Source: Lutibacter sp. (lineage in GTDB: Bacteria; Bacteroidota; Bacteroidia; Flavobacteriales; Flavobacteriaceae). From it: a stretch of DNA of 38,384 bases. The notes beneath the pieces are model-generated. The model made no database searches. It had not been told where the DNA came from and worked only from the letters and a program-made list of their open reading frames with translations. The stretch is taken from contig JAUYUA010000009.1 of assembly GCA_030694935.1 (NCBI GenBank), forward strand, positions 1-38,384, given 5' to 3'. Shown piece by piece: positions 19,079 to 26,596 of the stretch (position 1 is its first letter; each line of letters starts with the position of its first letter). A program made the translations under genes and the position numbers.

Positions 19079-21079
19079 CTATTTTACATGGCTGTCAAAC
19101 CATTTTAGATATCTTTCATACCTGTCTTTTATAAATGAAGGTCGTTCCAGACCGTGGGATTCTTCCGGATAAACAACCAATAATGTTTCTCTGCCCAAAC
19201 GTTTCATAGCCTGATACATTTGTTCGGAATTAAGAATGGGTACATTCCAGTCATTGCTGCCGCCCATCCACAAAGTGGGTGTGGTAATATTTGCAACATT
19301 ATTAAACGGAGATAGTTTTTCCCATAATTCAGCATTCTCCCAAGGAAGCCCCAATTCAAGTTCCCAGGTTAATTGATAATGGTCGTGACCATAATTTGCT
19401 CGGTAAAGTGACTCACTAGCGCCTGAAACAGCACCCTTAAATCGGTTTGTTTTTGTGATCACATAGTTTGTTAAAATACCTCCATATGACCAGCCGCCAA
19501 CACCTAAACGGTTTGGATCTGCATAACCTTGGGCAATCACATAATCTACGCCGGCCATCACATCTTGGTAATCTTTGTTTCCCCAATCGGCAAATAAAGC
19601 CTCAGAAAATGGTTGTCCATAACCGGAAGAACCTCTTGGGTTTATAAGAAGGGTTACATAGCCATTTGCCGCAAACAATTGAGGTGATTCATTAAAATCA
19701 AACTCATATTGGCTAACCGGCCCTCCGTGAAGCCATAAAATCACCGGGTATTTTGTTTTTGGGTTAAACCCTAAAGGTTTTACCACAAAACCTTCAATGT
19801 TGGTGCCGTCCTCACTTTTAAAATGAATTTTCTCAACACTTGGTTTCTGTACTTTATTTAATATTTCATCGTTAACAGCTGTTAATTTTTTAAGGTCATT
19901 ATTTTTGAATAAATAAATCTCAGATGGTTGATTGCTTTTTGCCAACAAGGGTGCAATCATTGTACTTTCTAATGAATAATCAGAAATGCTGAATTCTCCT
20001 TTGATAACACTTTCCAATTTCTCTCCAGAAGGGTCTATTGCGCCAATAATGCTTGTACCATTTTCCTCAATCAGAAAATAAATTAACTTACCGTCTTGTG
20101 AAAATTTTGGTTTATTGATGTTTCTGTCAAGTTCGTTTGCAAGTAACGTATAAGCACCTCCTGCAGTTGGTAAAACGGCTAATTTTTGCGTGGCGTACCA
20201 CATAGCTTTTGCATCAATAATTGTTGTGTATGCAATCAGTTTTCCATCCGGACTCCAAGCTGGGGATTCATCTGCATTTGGGTTTGTGGTCAATTGTTTT
20301 AATGTTTTTCCTTTGTCTAAATTGTCCGTCGCAACAATCCAAATGTCTGTGTTGGAATTACCATCAGCATTGTCAGTTCTGTTGCTTACAAAGGCAATGG
20401 ATTTTCCATCGGGACTCCAAGCCGGACTTTTTTCATCAAAATCGCCTGAAGTTATTTGGACCGGAACAGAGTCTCCTGGTGTAAAAATATAAAGATGGGT
20501 TCTGTAACGGTCAAGATAGCCAGCATTATCCCTTTTAAATTGCAAGCGATCTATAACTGCAGGTTTAACTTTTTTATCATCTTCTTTATCTGGCGTTAAC
20601 TCTTCGGGTTTTGGGTCTTTTATGCTCAATAATAGTCTTTTGCCGTCAGGCGCCCATTCGTATCCGGAAACCCCTTGTTTTATTTTTGTTAATTGTTGTG
20701 CATCTCCGCCATTTCTGTTAAGTAGCCAAACCTGTGCTTTTTCTTCGGGCTGTTTTGCAATAAATGACAAATATTTGTTGTCTGGACTCCAGCGTGGCTG
20801 GCTTGCGCCGTAAAATTCTTTGGAAGTCATTGGGATGGCTTCTCCTCCTTGCGCAGGAATCATCCAAAGTTGCGTCTCGGCTTTGTCTTTTTTTAGGTTG
20901 GCTTCTGAGGTGGTGTAGGCAACCCATTTTCCGTCCGGACTAATTTGAGAATTGCTGACCGATTTTAATTTCATCAGGTCATCAATGGCAATCAACTTTT
21001 TTGTTTCTTGTGAATAACCTTCAAAATAAATTAAAAAAAGCAAAAGGAAGCAGGAGAATTTTAAAATTTTAGAAGTCAT
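19079..21079 (-). CDS. S9 family prolyl-oligopeptidase-like serine peptidase, exported
   Basis: This 666-residue protein has an N-terminal signal sequence. A beta-propeller of WD40/TolB-like repeats covers about 40-400, shown by repeated P-x-W-S-P-D-G-K motifs (SPDGKWVAY, WSPDNKYLSF, WSPDGKSIAF, WSPDGKLIAY). The C-terminal alpha/beta-hydrolase domain holds the triad Ser531 (GGWSYGG), Asp610 (GGSNDWNVP) and His642 (ESHGL). This is the dipeptidyl or acylaminoacyl peptidase architecture. It cleaves short peptides, probably in the periplasm. Together with the M14 enzyme and SusCD downstream it forms a coherent peptide-scavenging set. Its own promoter region (21080-21260) abuts the methyltransferase pseudogene. 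Confidence 0.93.
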   Translation of the reverse strand: MTSKILKFSCFLLLFLIYFEGYSQETKKLIAIDDLMKLKSVSNSQISPDGKWVAYTTSEANLKKDKAETQLWMIPAQGGEAIPMTSKEFYGASQPRWSPDNKYLSFIAKQPEEKAQVWLLNRNGGDAQQLTKIKQGVSGYEWAPDGKRLLLSIKDPKPEELTPDKEDDKKVKPAVIDRLQFKRDNAGYLDRYRTHLYIFTPGDSVPVQITSGDFDEKSPAWSPDGKSIAFVSNRTDNADGNSNTDIWIVATDNLDKGKTLKQLTTNPNADESPAWSPDGKLIAYTTIIDAKAMWYATQKLAVLPTAGGAYTLLANELDRNINKPKFSQDGKLIYFLIEENGTSIIGAIDPSGEKLESVIKGEFSISDYSLESTMIAPLLAKSNQPSEIYLFKNNDLKKLTAVNDEILNKVQKPSVEKIHFKSEDGTNIEGFVVKPLGFNPKTKYPVILWLHGGPVSQYEFDFNESPQLFAANGYVTLLINPRGSSGYGQPFSEALFADWGNKDYQDVMAGVDYVIAQGYADPNRLGVGGWSYGGILTNYVITKTNRFKGAVSGASESLYRANYGHDHYQLTWELELGLPWENAELWEKLSPFNNVANITTPTLWMGGSNDWNVPILNSEQMYQAMKRLGRETLLVVYPEESHGLERPSFIKDRYERYLKWFDSHVK

Positions 21080-21266
21080 AATTGTTGATTTAATGCGGAA
21101 TGATTAATAATTAATATTTTATAAGAACAATTTTAGTAAAATAAATTCAATTTACTATAACAAATCCAATTAAAATTTTATTCGTTAAAATATTGTTAGA
21201 TTTTTAAGGATATTTCAACAAACAAGCTTAATAGTTTACTTTTATAAAAATTAAATCAGCAATATA

Positions 21267-21430
21267 ATTGACGAAAATTATGGCAACGAATAAAAAACAA
21301 GATTCGACCACGAAAAACATTGGAATGCGGCCTACCAGAAATCGCCCATCGCCATTTTAGGGAGGTACAAGGAAAATTATGCAGCATCCATCACATTGAA
21401 AAGCCATTTACCTGCAATTTTGAATAAAAT
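21267..21430 (+). pseudogene. 5' fragment of a SAM methyltransferase gene
   Basis: Forty consecutive bases at 21313-21352 are identical to 25974-26013 inside the intact methyltransferase gene (codons for KHWNAAYQKSPIA). Weaker similarity extends through GGTA-AGGAAAAT to about 21430. Upstream similarity includes the promoter-like TTTACTTTTATAAAAAT (21236 and 25902). The original ATG is mutated to ATT, the frame is broken and the rest of the gene is missing. It is the last recognisable piece of the left stress block. No function is expected. Confidence 0.85.
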
Positions 21431-21556
21431 TGTTAGGTTTCAAGTTTATATTTTTTATTTCAACCTTTTCAGGGTATTTTGCCAGCTTAATTATTTGTAA
21501 TTATTTAACACTTATTTTTATTTATTAGGTTTTATAATTGATAACTTCGCCGGCAA

Positions 21557-21862
21557 ATGAAAAGAAAATTAAATAGGGTGTTGCAGTTGTTCTTTATCGC
21601 AACAATTCTTATCGGAATTGGGTATAATTTACATGCTGAATACAGTGGTCATTCTGATAAAATAGTGCTTTCATCCGAAGATAATTCTGAAGAAAGCTTT
21701 TTTGTTTTTGATATGGATTCTTTTGAAGAAGATCAAATTAAGCATCATATTGAGAACAACATTTTAGTGACACTTAATTTTGAAAATTATAATTTCAAAA
21801 ACTCCTTTTTAATTCTGCAGGTCTCTTTTATTATTTGGCAACCACCCAAAAATTACTCTTAA
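21557..21862 (+). CDS. Small membrane or exported protein of unknown function
   Basis: This 101-residue protein has an N-terminal hydrophobic segment (about 9-25, FFIATILIGIGYNLHAE), an acidic middle (SSEDNSEES, DSFEEDQ), a second hydrophobic stretch (FLILQVSFIIW) and the ending WQPPKNYS. I do not recognise a family. Duplication of the whole gene (pseudogene at 8934) shows that it travels with terC. Sequence upstream (21504-21556) is also conserved between the copies and contains TAACTTCG here versus TAATTTTG in the other copy, a possible -7 box very close to the ATG. It may be a helper or sensor of the envelope block, but that is a guess. Confidence 0.65.
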   Translation: MKRKLNRVLQLFFIATILIGIGYNLHAEYSGHSDKIVLSSEDNSEESFFVFDMDSFEEDQIKHHIENNILVTLNFENYNFKNSFLILQVSFIIWQPPKNYS

Positions 21863-21980
21863 ATTTAATTTTTTACAAATTCGAGATCAATTATGTCCCC
21901 AAATTAAGAATTTGTGAATCAAAGTGAATCTTGTTTGGTTTACGCAATTTACCTTTTTATTAATTTTAAGACTTTAGATT

Positions 21981-22292
21981 ATGGGATTTGACCATTATAA
22001 TAAACCTAAGAGAAAGTATCGCAATGATTATGATTATCAAGTAAATTCTGATTTTAGACCCAATAGGAGTGAAATGGGACTAAATATATTAAAAAAGATT
22101 TTAAACAACAGAAAGCTAAAAACTATCCTTATAATAGGAGTTTCAATTTTGCTGATTATTATAATAGGATTAATTGTGCTGCTATTTCCTTTACTTGTAA
22201 AAATAGTCAATTATATAAGTGAAAATGGGGTTCATGGCATAGTGGAACTTGTAACGGAAATTATTAACAAAATTTGGACAGGTACAAACTAA
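21981..22292 (+). CDS. Small single-pass membrane protein, unknown
   Basis: This 103-residue protein has a polar, tyrosine- and arginine-rich N-terminus (HYNKPKRKYRNDYDYQ). One strong transmembrane segment covers about 48-72 (TILIIGVSILLIIIIGLIVLL and following), and an amphipathic C-terminus follows. Basic residues before the membrane segment suggest the N-terminus is cytoplasmic. I recognise no family. It lies between the small protein at 21557 and terC, all on the plus strand, and has no counterpart in the left block, where only about 125 nt separate pseudogene and terC. Confidence 0.65.
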   Translation: MGFDHYNKPKRKYRNDYDYQVNSDFRPNRSEMGLNILKKILNNRKLKTILIIGVSILLIIIIGLIVLLFPLLVKIVNYISENGVHGIVELVTEIINKIWTGTN

Positions 22293-22342
22293 TGATGATT
22301 CACAACAGATTATATTTCAAAAAAGCAATGGTTTTTAATTGG

Positions 22343-22354
22343 GATTGCACAATC
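22343..22354 (+). promoter_or_regulatory. Candidate operator GATTG-NN-CAATC upstream of terC copy 2
   Basis: A perfect 5-2-5 palindrome followed by ATAAA, about 190 nt before terC and reading towards it. It matches the element before Usp copy 1 (11354-11365). The surrounding 22293-22544 has no convincing gene; a TAATTTTG near 22518 could serve as the terC -7 box. Confidence 0.35.
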
Positions 22355-22544
22355 ATAAAATCTTATTCCTTTAATCAAAACACTGACTTAAAAGCCGTCG
22401 TCACAGTGATGCTTTTACAAAGTTTGTTTATTTTGCTTGAGTATTTTTTTATCGTTTAAAAGGTTTCATGAATTTGAAGTTTGCTGATTTTTAGTACTTT
22501 ATATTCAGAAAAAATATAATTTTGTTATCATTTAAAATTTAAAT

Positions 22545-23471
22545 ATGGTTGTAGATATTTATATATGGATTGGTTTTTTGGCGTTCGTGCTTATAATGCT
22601 GGCATTGGATTTAGGGGTATTTCACCGTAAATCACATGAAGTAAAAATTAAGGAAGCGCTTATTTGGACCGCAATTTGGATTTTCATGGCGATGCTGTTT
22701 AATTACGGTATTTATGTTTTTATGGGCGAGGTTAAAGCGCTTGAGTTTTTAACTGGTTATGTTATTGAAAAATCATTGAGCGTGGACAATCTTTTTGTTT
22801 TTATCATGATTTTTACCTATTTCAATGTGAATCCAAAATACCAGCATAAAATTTTATTCTGGGGTATTTTGGGCGCATTGATTATGAGGGCAATTTTCAT
22901 ATTTGCCGGCGTGGCCTTAATTACCAAATTTCATTGGATCATCTATATTTTTGGAGGATTTTTGGTGTTTACGGGAATAAAAATGCTTTTTCATAAAGAT
23001 GAAATCATTGAGCCGGAAAAAAATCCTTTGGTGCGTTTGTTCAAAAAATTTATGCCGGTGACCACAGAAGAAAAAGGAGATAAGTTTTTTGTGAAAATGG
23101 ACGGCAAAACATTTGCCACGCCACTTTTTGTAGTGTTGCTTTTGGTTGAATTTACCGATTTAATTTTTGCCGTTGATTCAATTCCGGCAATTTTGGCCAT
23201 TACAAACGACACTTTTATTATTTTTACATCCAATGTTTTCGCTATTTTAGGGTTGCGGGCATTGTATTTTGCGTTGGCCGGAATTACACAATATTTTCAC
23301 TATCTTAAATATGGGTTGTCGGCAATTCTTGTTTTTGTTGGCATGAAAATGTTGGTGGTCGATTTTTATAAAGTCCCGATTGTTTATTCTCTTGCAACAA
23401 TTTTGGGCATCCTAATTATATCGGTGGTGTTTTCCCTTCTTTTCCCTAAAAATGAACAAATAAACAGTTAA
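22545..23471 (+). CDS. TerC family integral membrane protein, copy 2
   Basis: This 308-residue multi-pass protein is a close paralogue of the product at 9359 (about 22 differences, concentrated in the first 60 residues and the last 70). The conserved acidic motifs LALDLGVFHR, EKSLSVDNLFVF and EFTDLIFAVDSIPA are intact. The region 22980-23098 is identical to 9794-9912 at every base, including third positions. It is followed after 22 nt by an intact zinc-ribbon gene and a strong terminator, forming a terC-zinc ribbon operon. Metal homeostasis or envelope stress is the usual family role; tellurite resistance itself is not implied. Confidence 0.92.
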   Translation: MVVDIYIWIGFLAFVLIMLALDLGVFHRKSHEVKIKEALIWTAIWIFMAMLFNYGIYVFMGEVKALEFLTGYVIEKSLSVDNLFVFIMIFTYFNVNPKYQHKILFWGILGALIMRAIFIFAGVALITKFHWIIYIFGGFLVFTGIKMLFHKDEIIEPEKNPLVRLFKKFMPVTTEEKGDKFFVKMDGKTFATPLFVVLLLVEFTDLIFAVDSIPAILAITNDTFIIFTSNVFAILGLRALYFALAGITQYFHYLKYGLSAILVFVGMKMLVVDFYKVPIVYSLATILGILIISVVFSLLFPKNEQINS

Positions 23472-23493
23472 ATAATTTTAAAATTTACTTATT

Positions 23494-23775
23494 ATGAATT
23501 GTCCAAGTTGTAAAATTCCTTTAGTAATGTCTGAAAGACAAGGTATAGAAATAGATTATTGTCCACAATGTCGTGGAATTTGGCTTGATCGTGGAGAGCT
23601 TGATAAACTGATTGAAAAATCAAATGCAGCTGAAAACCAGCAAGAATTTAGTGCTGGCCCTTCTCAACAACAACAACAACAACAACAACCGCCATCTTAT
23701 TATGATCAGCAAAATAATCAGGCTTATCATAATAAGTACAGGAAAAAGCACTGGCTTAACGAGTTGTTTGATTAA
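23494..23775 (+). CDS. TFIIB-type zinc-ribbon protein with polyglutamine tract
   Basis: The 93-residue product has a zinc ribbon with ligands Cys3, Cys6, Cys23 and Cys26 (CPSC ... CPQC), then the conserved RGIWLDRGELDKLIE of the bacterial zf-TFIIB family. A low-complexity linker with eight glutamines encoded only by CAA (23665-23688) and a basic tail follow. Function in bacteria is unknown; the ribbon may bind nucleic acid or a partner. It follows terC by 22 nt and ends at a terminator. The pure CAA run is prone to slippage and could vary in length between strains. Confidence 0.88.
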   Translation: MNCPSCKIPLVMSERQGIEIDYCPQCRGIWLDRGELDKLIEKSNAAENQQEFSAGPSQQQQQQQQPPSYYDQQNNQAYHNKYRKKHWLNELFD

Positions 23776-23780
23776 GTTTT

Positions 23781-23810
23781 ATGGGACAGGGAAACCTGTC
23801 CCATTTTTTT
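23781..23810 (+). terminator. Rho-independent terminator of terC-zinc ribbon operon
   Basis: A perfect 10-bp stem (ATGGGACAGG with CCTGTCCCAT) around a GAAA tetraloop is followed by T7. It lies between the convergent zinc-ribbon and mscS-type genes. Confidence 0.93.
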
Positions 23811-23819
23811 AGCATCTAA

Positions 23820-24662
23820 TCACTTTTTGCTTGAAATAAAATTAAACACTTCGCGAATGGTTTTCTTTCTGATTTTTCGTTGCAAATCCATATCAACAAG
23901 AATGAGCGTGTATTGAAATTTGACTTCCAGATAATCCATTTTCATTTCAACCACTTTTAAATTATAAGATTTTGGTTCTATATACGCGCTGAAACTTTCA
24001 AGCGACAGAATAATCTCTTTTTCAAGTTGTTCAATGCTGTCAATATATTTAAGCGCTATTTGAAAATCAACAGTCATCAATCTTACGTCTCTTTTCGTAT
24101 AGTTAATAATTTCACTGTAATAAACTTTAGAATTCGGAATAATGACGATGTCATCATCATCATTAAGAATTTTAACCTTCAGCATGCCAATTTCAACTAT
24201 TTTCCCTTTTTGGTTATCAATTTTAACAAAATCATTTATTTCGAAAGTGTTTGAAAAACTTAAATAGACACCGCTTAAAAAATCTACGATATATTCCTTT
24301 GTCAATATTGCAAAAGCCGCGGCAACAATGGTTAACGAAGTGATTAACTCAGACGGGTTTATGCCAAAAATGCTTAAGAACATAATGAACAGGCCAGCGC
24401 CGATAGTAAAATTGGCGATGTTTTCTATGCCAAAATGGACATTGTTTTTTTTGTTTACCGGGATATTATTTTTTTTGGAATAGAAATATTTGGCGGCATT
24501 TGAAAAAAAGTTAATGGCAATGTAAAAAATCACGAATGCCAATACTGATTGCAATTGATAATAATCTGTTATTATTTCAGACGTTACGGAATTGAAAAAT
24601 TTCAAATAAATGACGCCAAATAACAGTACTGCATTGATGATAATGATCCAATATTTTTTCAT
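23820..24662 (-). CDS. MscS-type mechanosensitive channel family protein
   Basis: This 280-residue protein has hydrophobic segments at about 4-23 and 38-56. A pore-like pair spans about 82-135 (FTIGAGLFIMFLSIFGI; ELITSLTIVAAAFAILTKEYIVDFLSG). The MscS beta domain follows (FEINDFVKIDNQKGKIVEIGMLKVKILNDDD ... IPNSKVY) and then an alpha/beta C-terminal domain. The motif order fits the MscS superfamily, which releases solutes on hypo-osmotic shock or acts in signalling. It sits between terC and Usp genes on the opposite strand to terC and is absent from the left block. Confidence 0.88.
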   Translation of the reverse strand: MKKYWIIIINAVLLFGVIYLKFFNSVTSEIITDYYQLQSVLAFVIFYIAINFFSNAAKYFYSKKNNIPVNKKNNVHFGIENIANFTIGAGLFIMFLSIFGINPSELITSLTIVAAAFAILTKEYIVDFLSGVYLSFSNTFEINDFVKIDNQKGKIVEIGMLKVKILNDDDDIVIIPNSKVYYSEIINYTKRDVRLMTVDFQIALKYIDSIEQLEKEIILSLESFSAYIEPKSYNLKVVEMKMDYLEVKFQYTLILVDMDLQRKIRKKTIREVFNFISSKK

Positions 24663-24811
24663 TATTTTAATTTAATTATTTACGATTCCTATTTATATAA
24701 CAACATAAAATCTGGTCAATGATTAATTCAACCACTCATTATGACTATGGTTGTTAAATCGTTTTAAAGATAGGTAAATATTAAATTCAATTTTAGGCAT
24801 TATTGCTTTAT

Positions 24812-25648
24812 TTAAGCTGTTTTATTAAAAACCAACAAAGGGATTTTTGCGCTGAATGCATAAGATTCGGATTTGCTGCCATAAAAAATTTTCTCAATAA
24901 AGCTTCTGTTTTGTCTGGTGAACATTATTAACAAGGAAGGTTTCAATAATGCCGCAGATTCATTAATTTTTGAAATCAAACTATCTGTGCTGTCGCAATC
25001 TATAAAGCGTAAATCAATACTGCTTTTTGGGTATTTATTTACAGTTTCCTCCATTTCAGATTTTTTGTATGATATTTTAGAAGAAAAATTAAAGTGCAGC
25101 AATTTAACCTTTGCGCCTAAAGGATTTGCAAACGCCACTACTTTTTTCAATTCTTTATCAAGATCGTCCAGATCCGAAAAATATAGCAGGTTTTTAATGC
25201 TTTTCGTTCTGTAATTGTTTGGAACTACGATTACCGGAACAGTTGAAAAATTAATAAGGCTGGAGGTGGTTGTTCCCAATATTTTTTTAAAATACCCAGC
25301 ACCCCGTTTGCTTATGCAAATATAATCGAAGTTACTGTTTAAGGCATATTCCCGAATGGCGCTGTCGGCCATGATGGCTTCCTTAACAACATATTTAATG
25401 TTTTTAGGAACTTGTTCTTTATTTTTATAAATCGAATTTACATATTGGTTAAGTCTTTTTTGGTTCTTTACTGCCTCACTTTTTTTATAAGCTGCGAAAG
25501 CAGCATCGCTCCAAGAAGTAGGTTTCATAAGATGATAAGAATAAAAAAACGTTAAAGCAACTGGGCTCTGTGTGGCCAACTGAATTGCGAAACGCAAACC
25601 TGCTTTTGCATTCTTAGAAAGATCTGTGGTAACAAGCATTTTTTTCAT
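24812..25648 (-). CDS. Universal stress protein, two Usp domains, copy 2
   Basis: This 278-residue tandem Usp protein starts MKKMLVTTDLSKNAKAGLRFA. It retains the SKRGAG / GTTTSSLIN / VPVIVVP loop in the first half and IEKIFYGSKSESYAFSAKIP in the second. Most of the first domain aligns without gaps to the product at 10415 (for example FFYSYHLMKPT, SIYKNK, REYALN). Overall identity is much lower than for the terC pair. It converges on the channel gene's upstream side and has a 285-nt upstream gap before the methyltransferase. Confidence 0.9.
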   Translation of the reverse strand: MKKMLVTTDLSKNAKAGLRFAIQLATQSPVALTFFYSYHLMKPTSWSDAAFAAYKKSEAVKNQKRLNQYVNSIYKNKEQVPKNIKYVVKEAIMADSAIREYALNSNFDYICISKRGAGYFKKILGTTTSSLINFSTVPVIVVPNNYRTKSIKNLLYFSDLDDLDKELKKVVAFANPLGAKVKLLHFNFSSKISYKKSEMEETVNKYPKSSIDLRFIDCDSTDSLISKINESAALLKPSLLIMFTRQNRSFIEKIFYGSKSESYAFSAKIPLLVFNKTA

Positions 25649-25933
25649 CGGGTTATTTTTTTATGTTGCTGTTAGGTCATAAAACTTTAAGTATAAAATA
25701 CATTGTCGTTTCGGTAGCAATTAGAAAATAATACTATTTTATTGCCTTCACCCTAATTTGGTAATTATTTTCTCTATCATTTAAATATACAAAAAAATGA
25801 CAAATATAATAATGTAACCCCATATTTATCAGTGAAATAAGAAAGCCATCCGTTTAAAAAAAAAACAGTTTCTTTATTAATTTCAACAAACGATTTGAAT
25901 TGTTTACTTTTATAAAAATAAATTTCCAGTAAA

Positions 25934-26587
25934 ATGAACGAAAATCCTGACGAAAATGAAAAGGTCGATTTCAAAAAACATTGGAATGCGGCCTACCAGA
26001 AATCGCCCATCGCAAATTTAGGCTGGTATGAGGAAAATCCTACTCCTTCCATAGAATTGATAGAAGCCTGCAGCCTGCCAAAAGATGCCTTAATTTTTAA
26101 TGCCGGCGCCGGCGCAACCACTTTAATATCGGAATTGTTGGCGAAAGGTTATGAAAATTTGGTGGTGAATGATATTTCTCCAGTGGCTTTAGCCGAATTG
26201 AAAAACAACTTATTGGTGTCTAAAAACGCACATATTAAATTTATTGTGGACGATTTAACCAATTCTGATGAATTATTGAAATTAAAAAACATTGATTTGT
26301 GGCATGACAGGGCGGTGTTGCATTTTTTTACGAAAGAAAAGAATCAAAAAACCTATTTTGATTTGCTGAAAAGCGTTTTAAAACCAAAAGGATTCGTAAT
26401 TTTGGCTGAGTTTAATTTAGAGGGCGCTAAAAAATGCAGCGGATTGGACGTTTTTAATTACAATGAAGAAATGCTGCAAGAACGATTGGGAAACGATTTT
26501 GAATTGCTGAAATCATTCAATTATACCTACACGCAACCTTCAGGAAATACAAGAGAATATGTATACACATTGTTTCAGAAAAAATAA
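25934..26587 (+). CDS. Class I SAM-dependent methyltransferase
   Basis: This 217-residue Rossmann-fold methyltransferase has motif I modified to FNAGAGATTLISELL (about 50-64), an acidic VVNDIS at the end of strand 2 and DLWHDRAVLHFF in the motif IV region. Its N-terminal HWNAAYQKSPIANLGWYEENP is typical of the thiopurine/TehB-like small-molecule methyltransferases, so a thiol, chalcogen or similar substrate is possible (inference). It precedes bshC by 9 nt and is surely co-transcribed with it, which hints at thiol metabolism. A broken 5' copy lies at 21267. Confidence 0.85.
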   Translation: MNENPDENEKVDFKKHWNAAYQKSPIANLGWYEENPTPSIELIEACSLPKDALIFNAGAGATTLISELLAKGYENLVVNDISPVALAELKNNLLVSKNAHIKFIVDDLTNSDELLKLKNIDLWHDRAVLHFFTKEKNQKTYFDLLKSVLKPKGFVILAEFNLEGAKKCSGLDVFNYNEEMLQERLGNDFELLKSFNYTYTQPSGNTREYVYTLFQKK

Positions 26588-26596
26588 TAAAGGTTC

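Noticed and set aside
22274-22459. 61-residue ORF between orf103 and terC
   Set aside because: It starts inside orf103, has no leader and no family resemblance, and the left block lacks any matching frame. It also covers the candidate operator at 22343.
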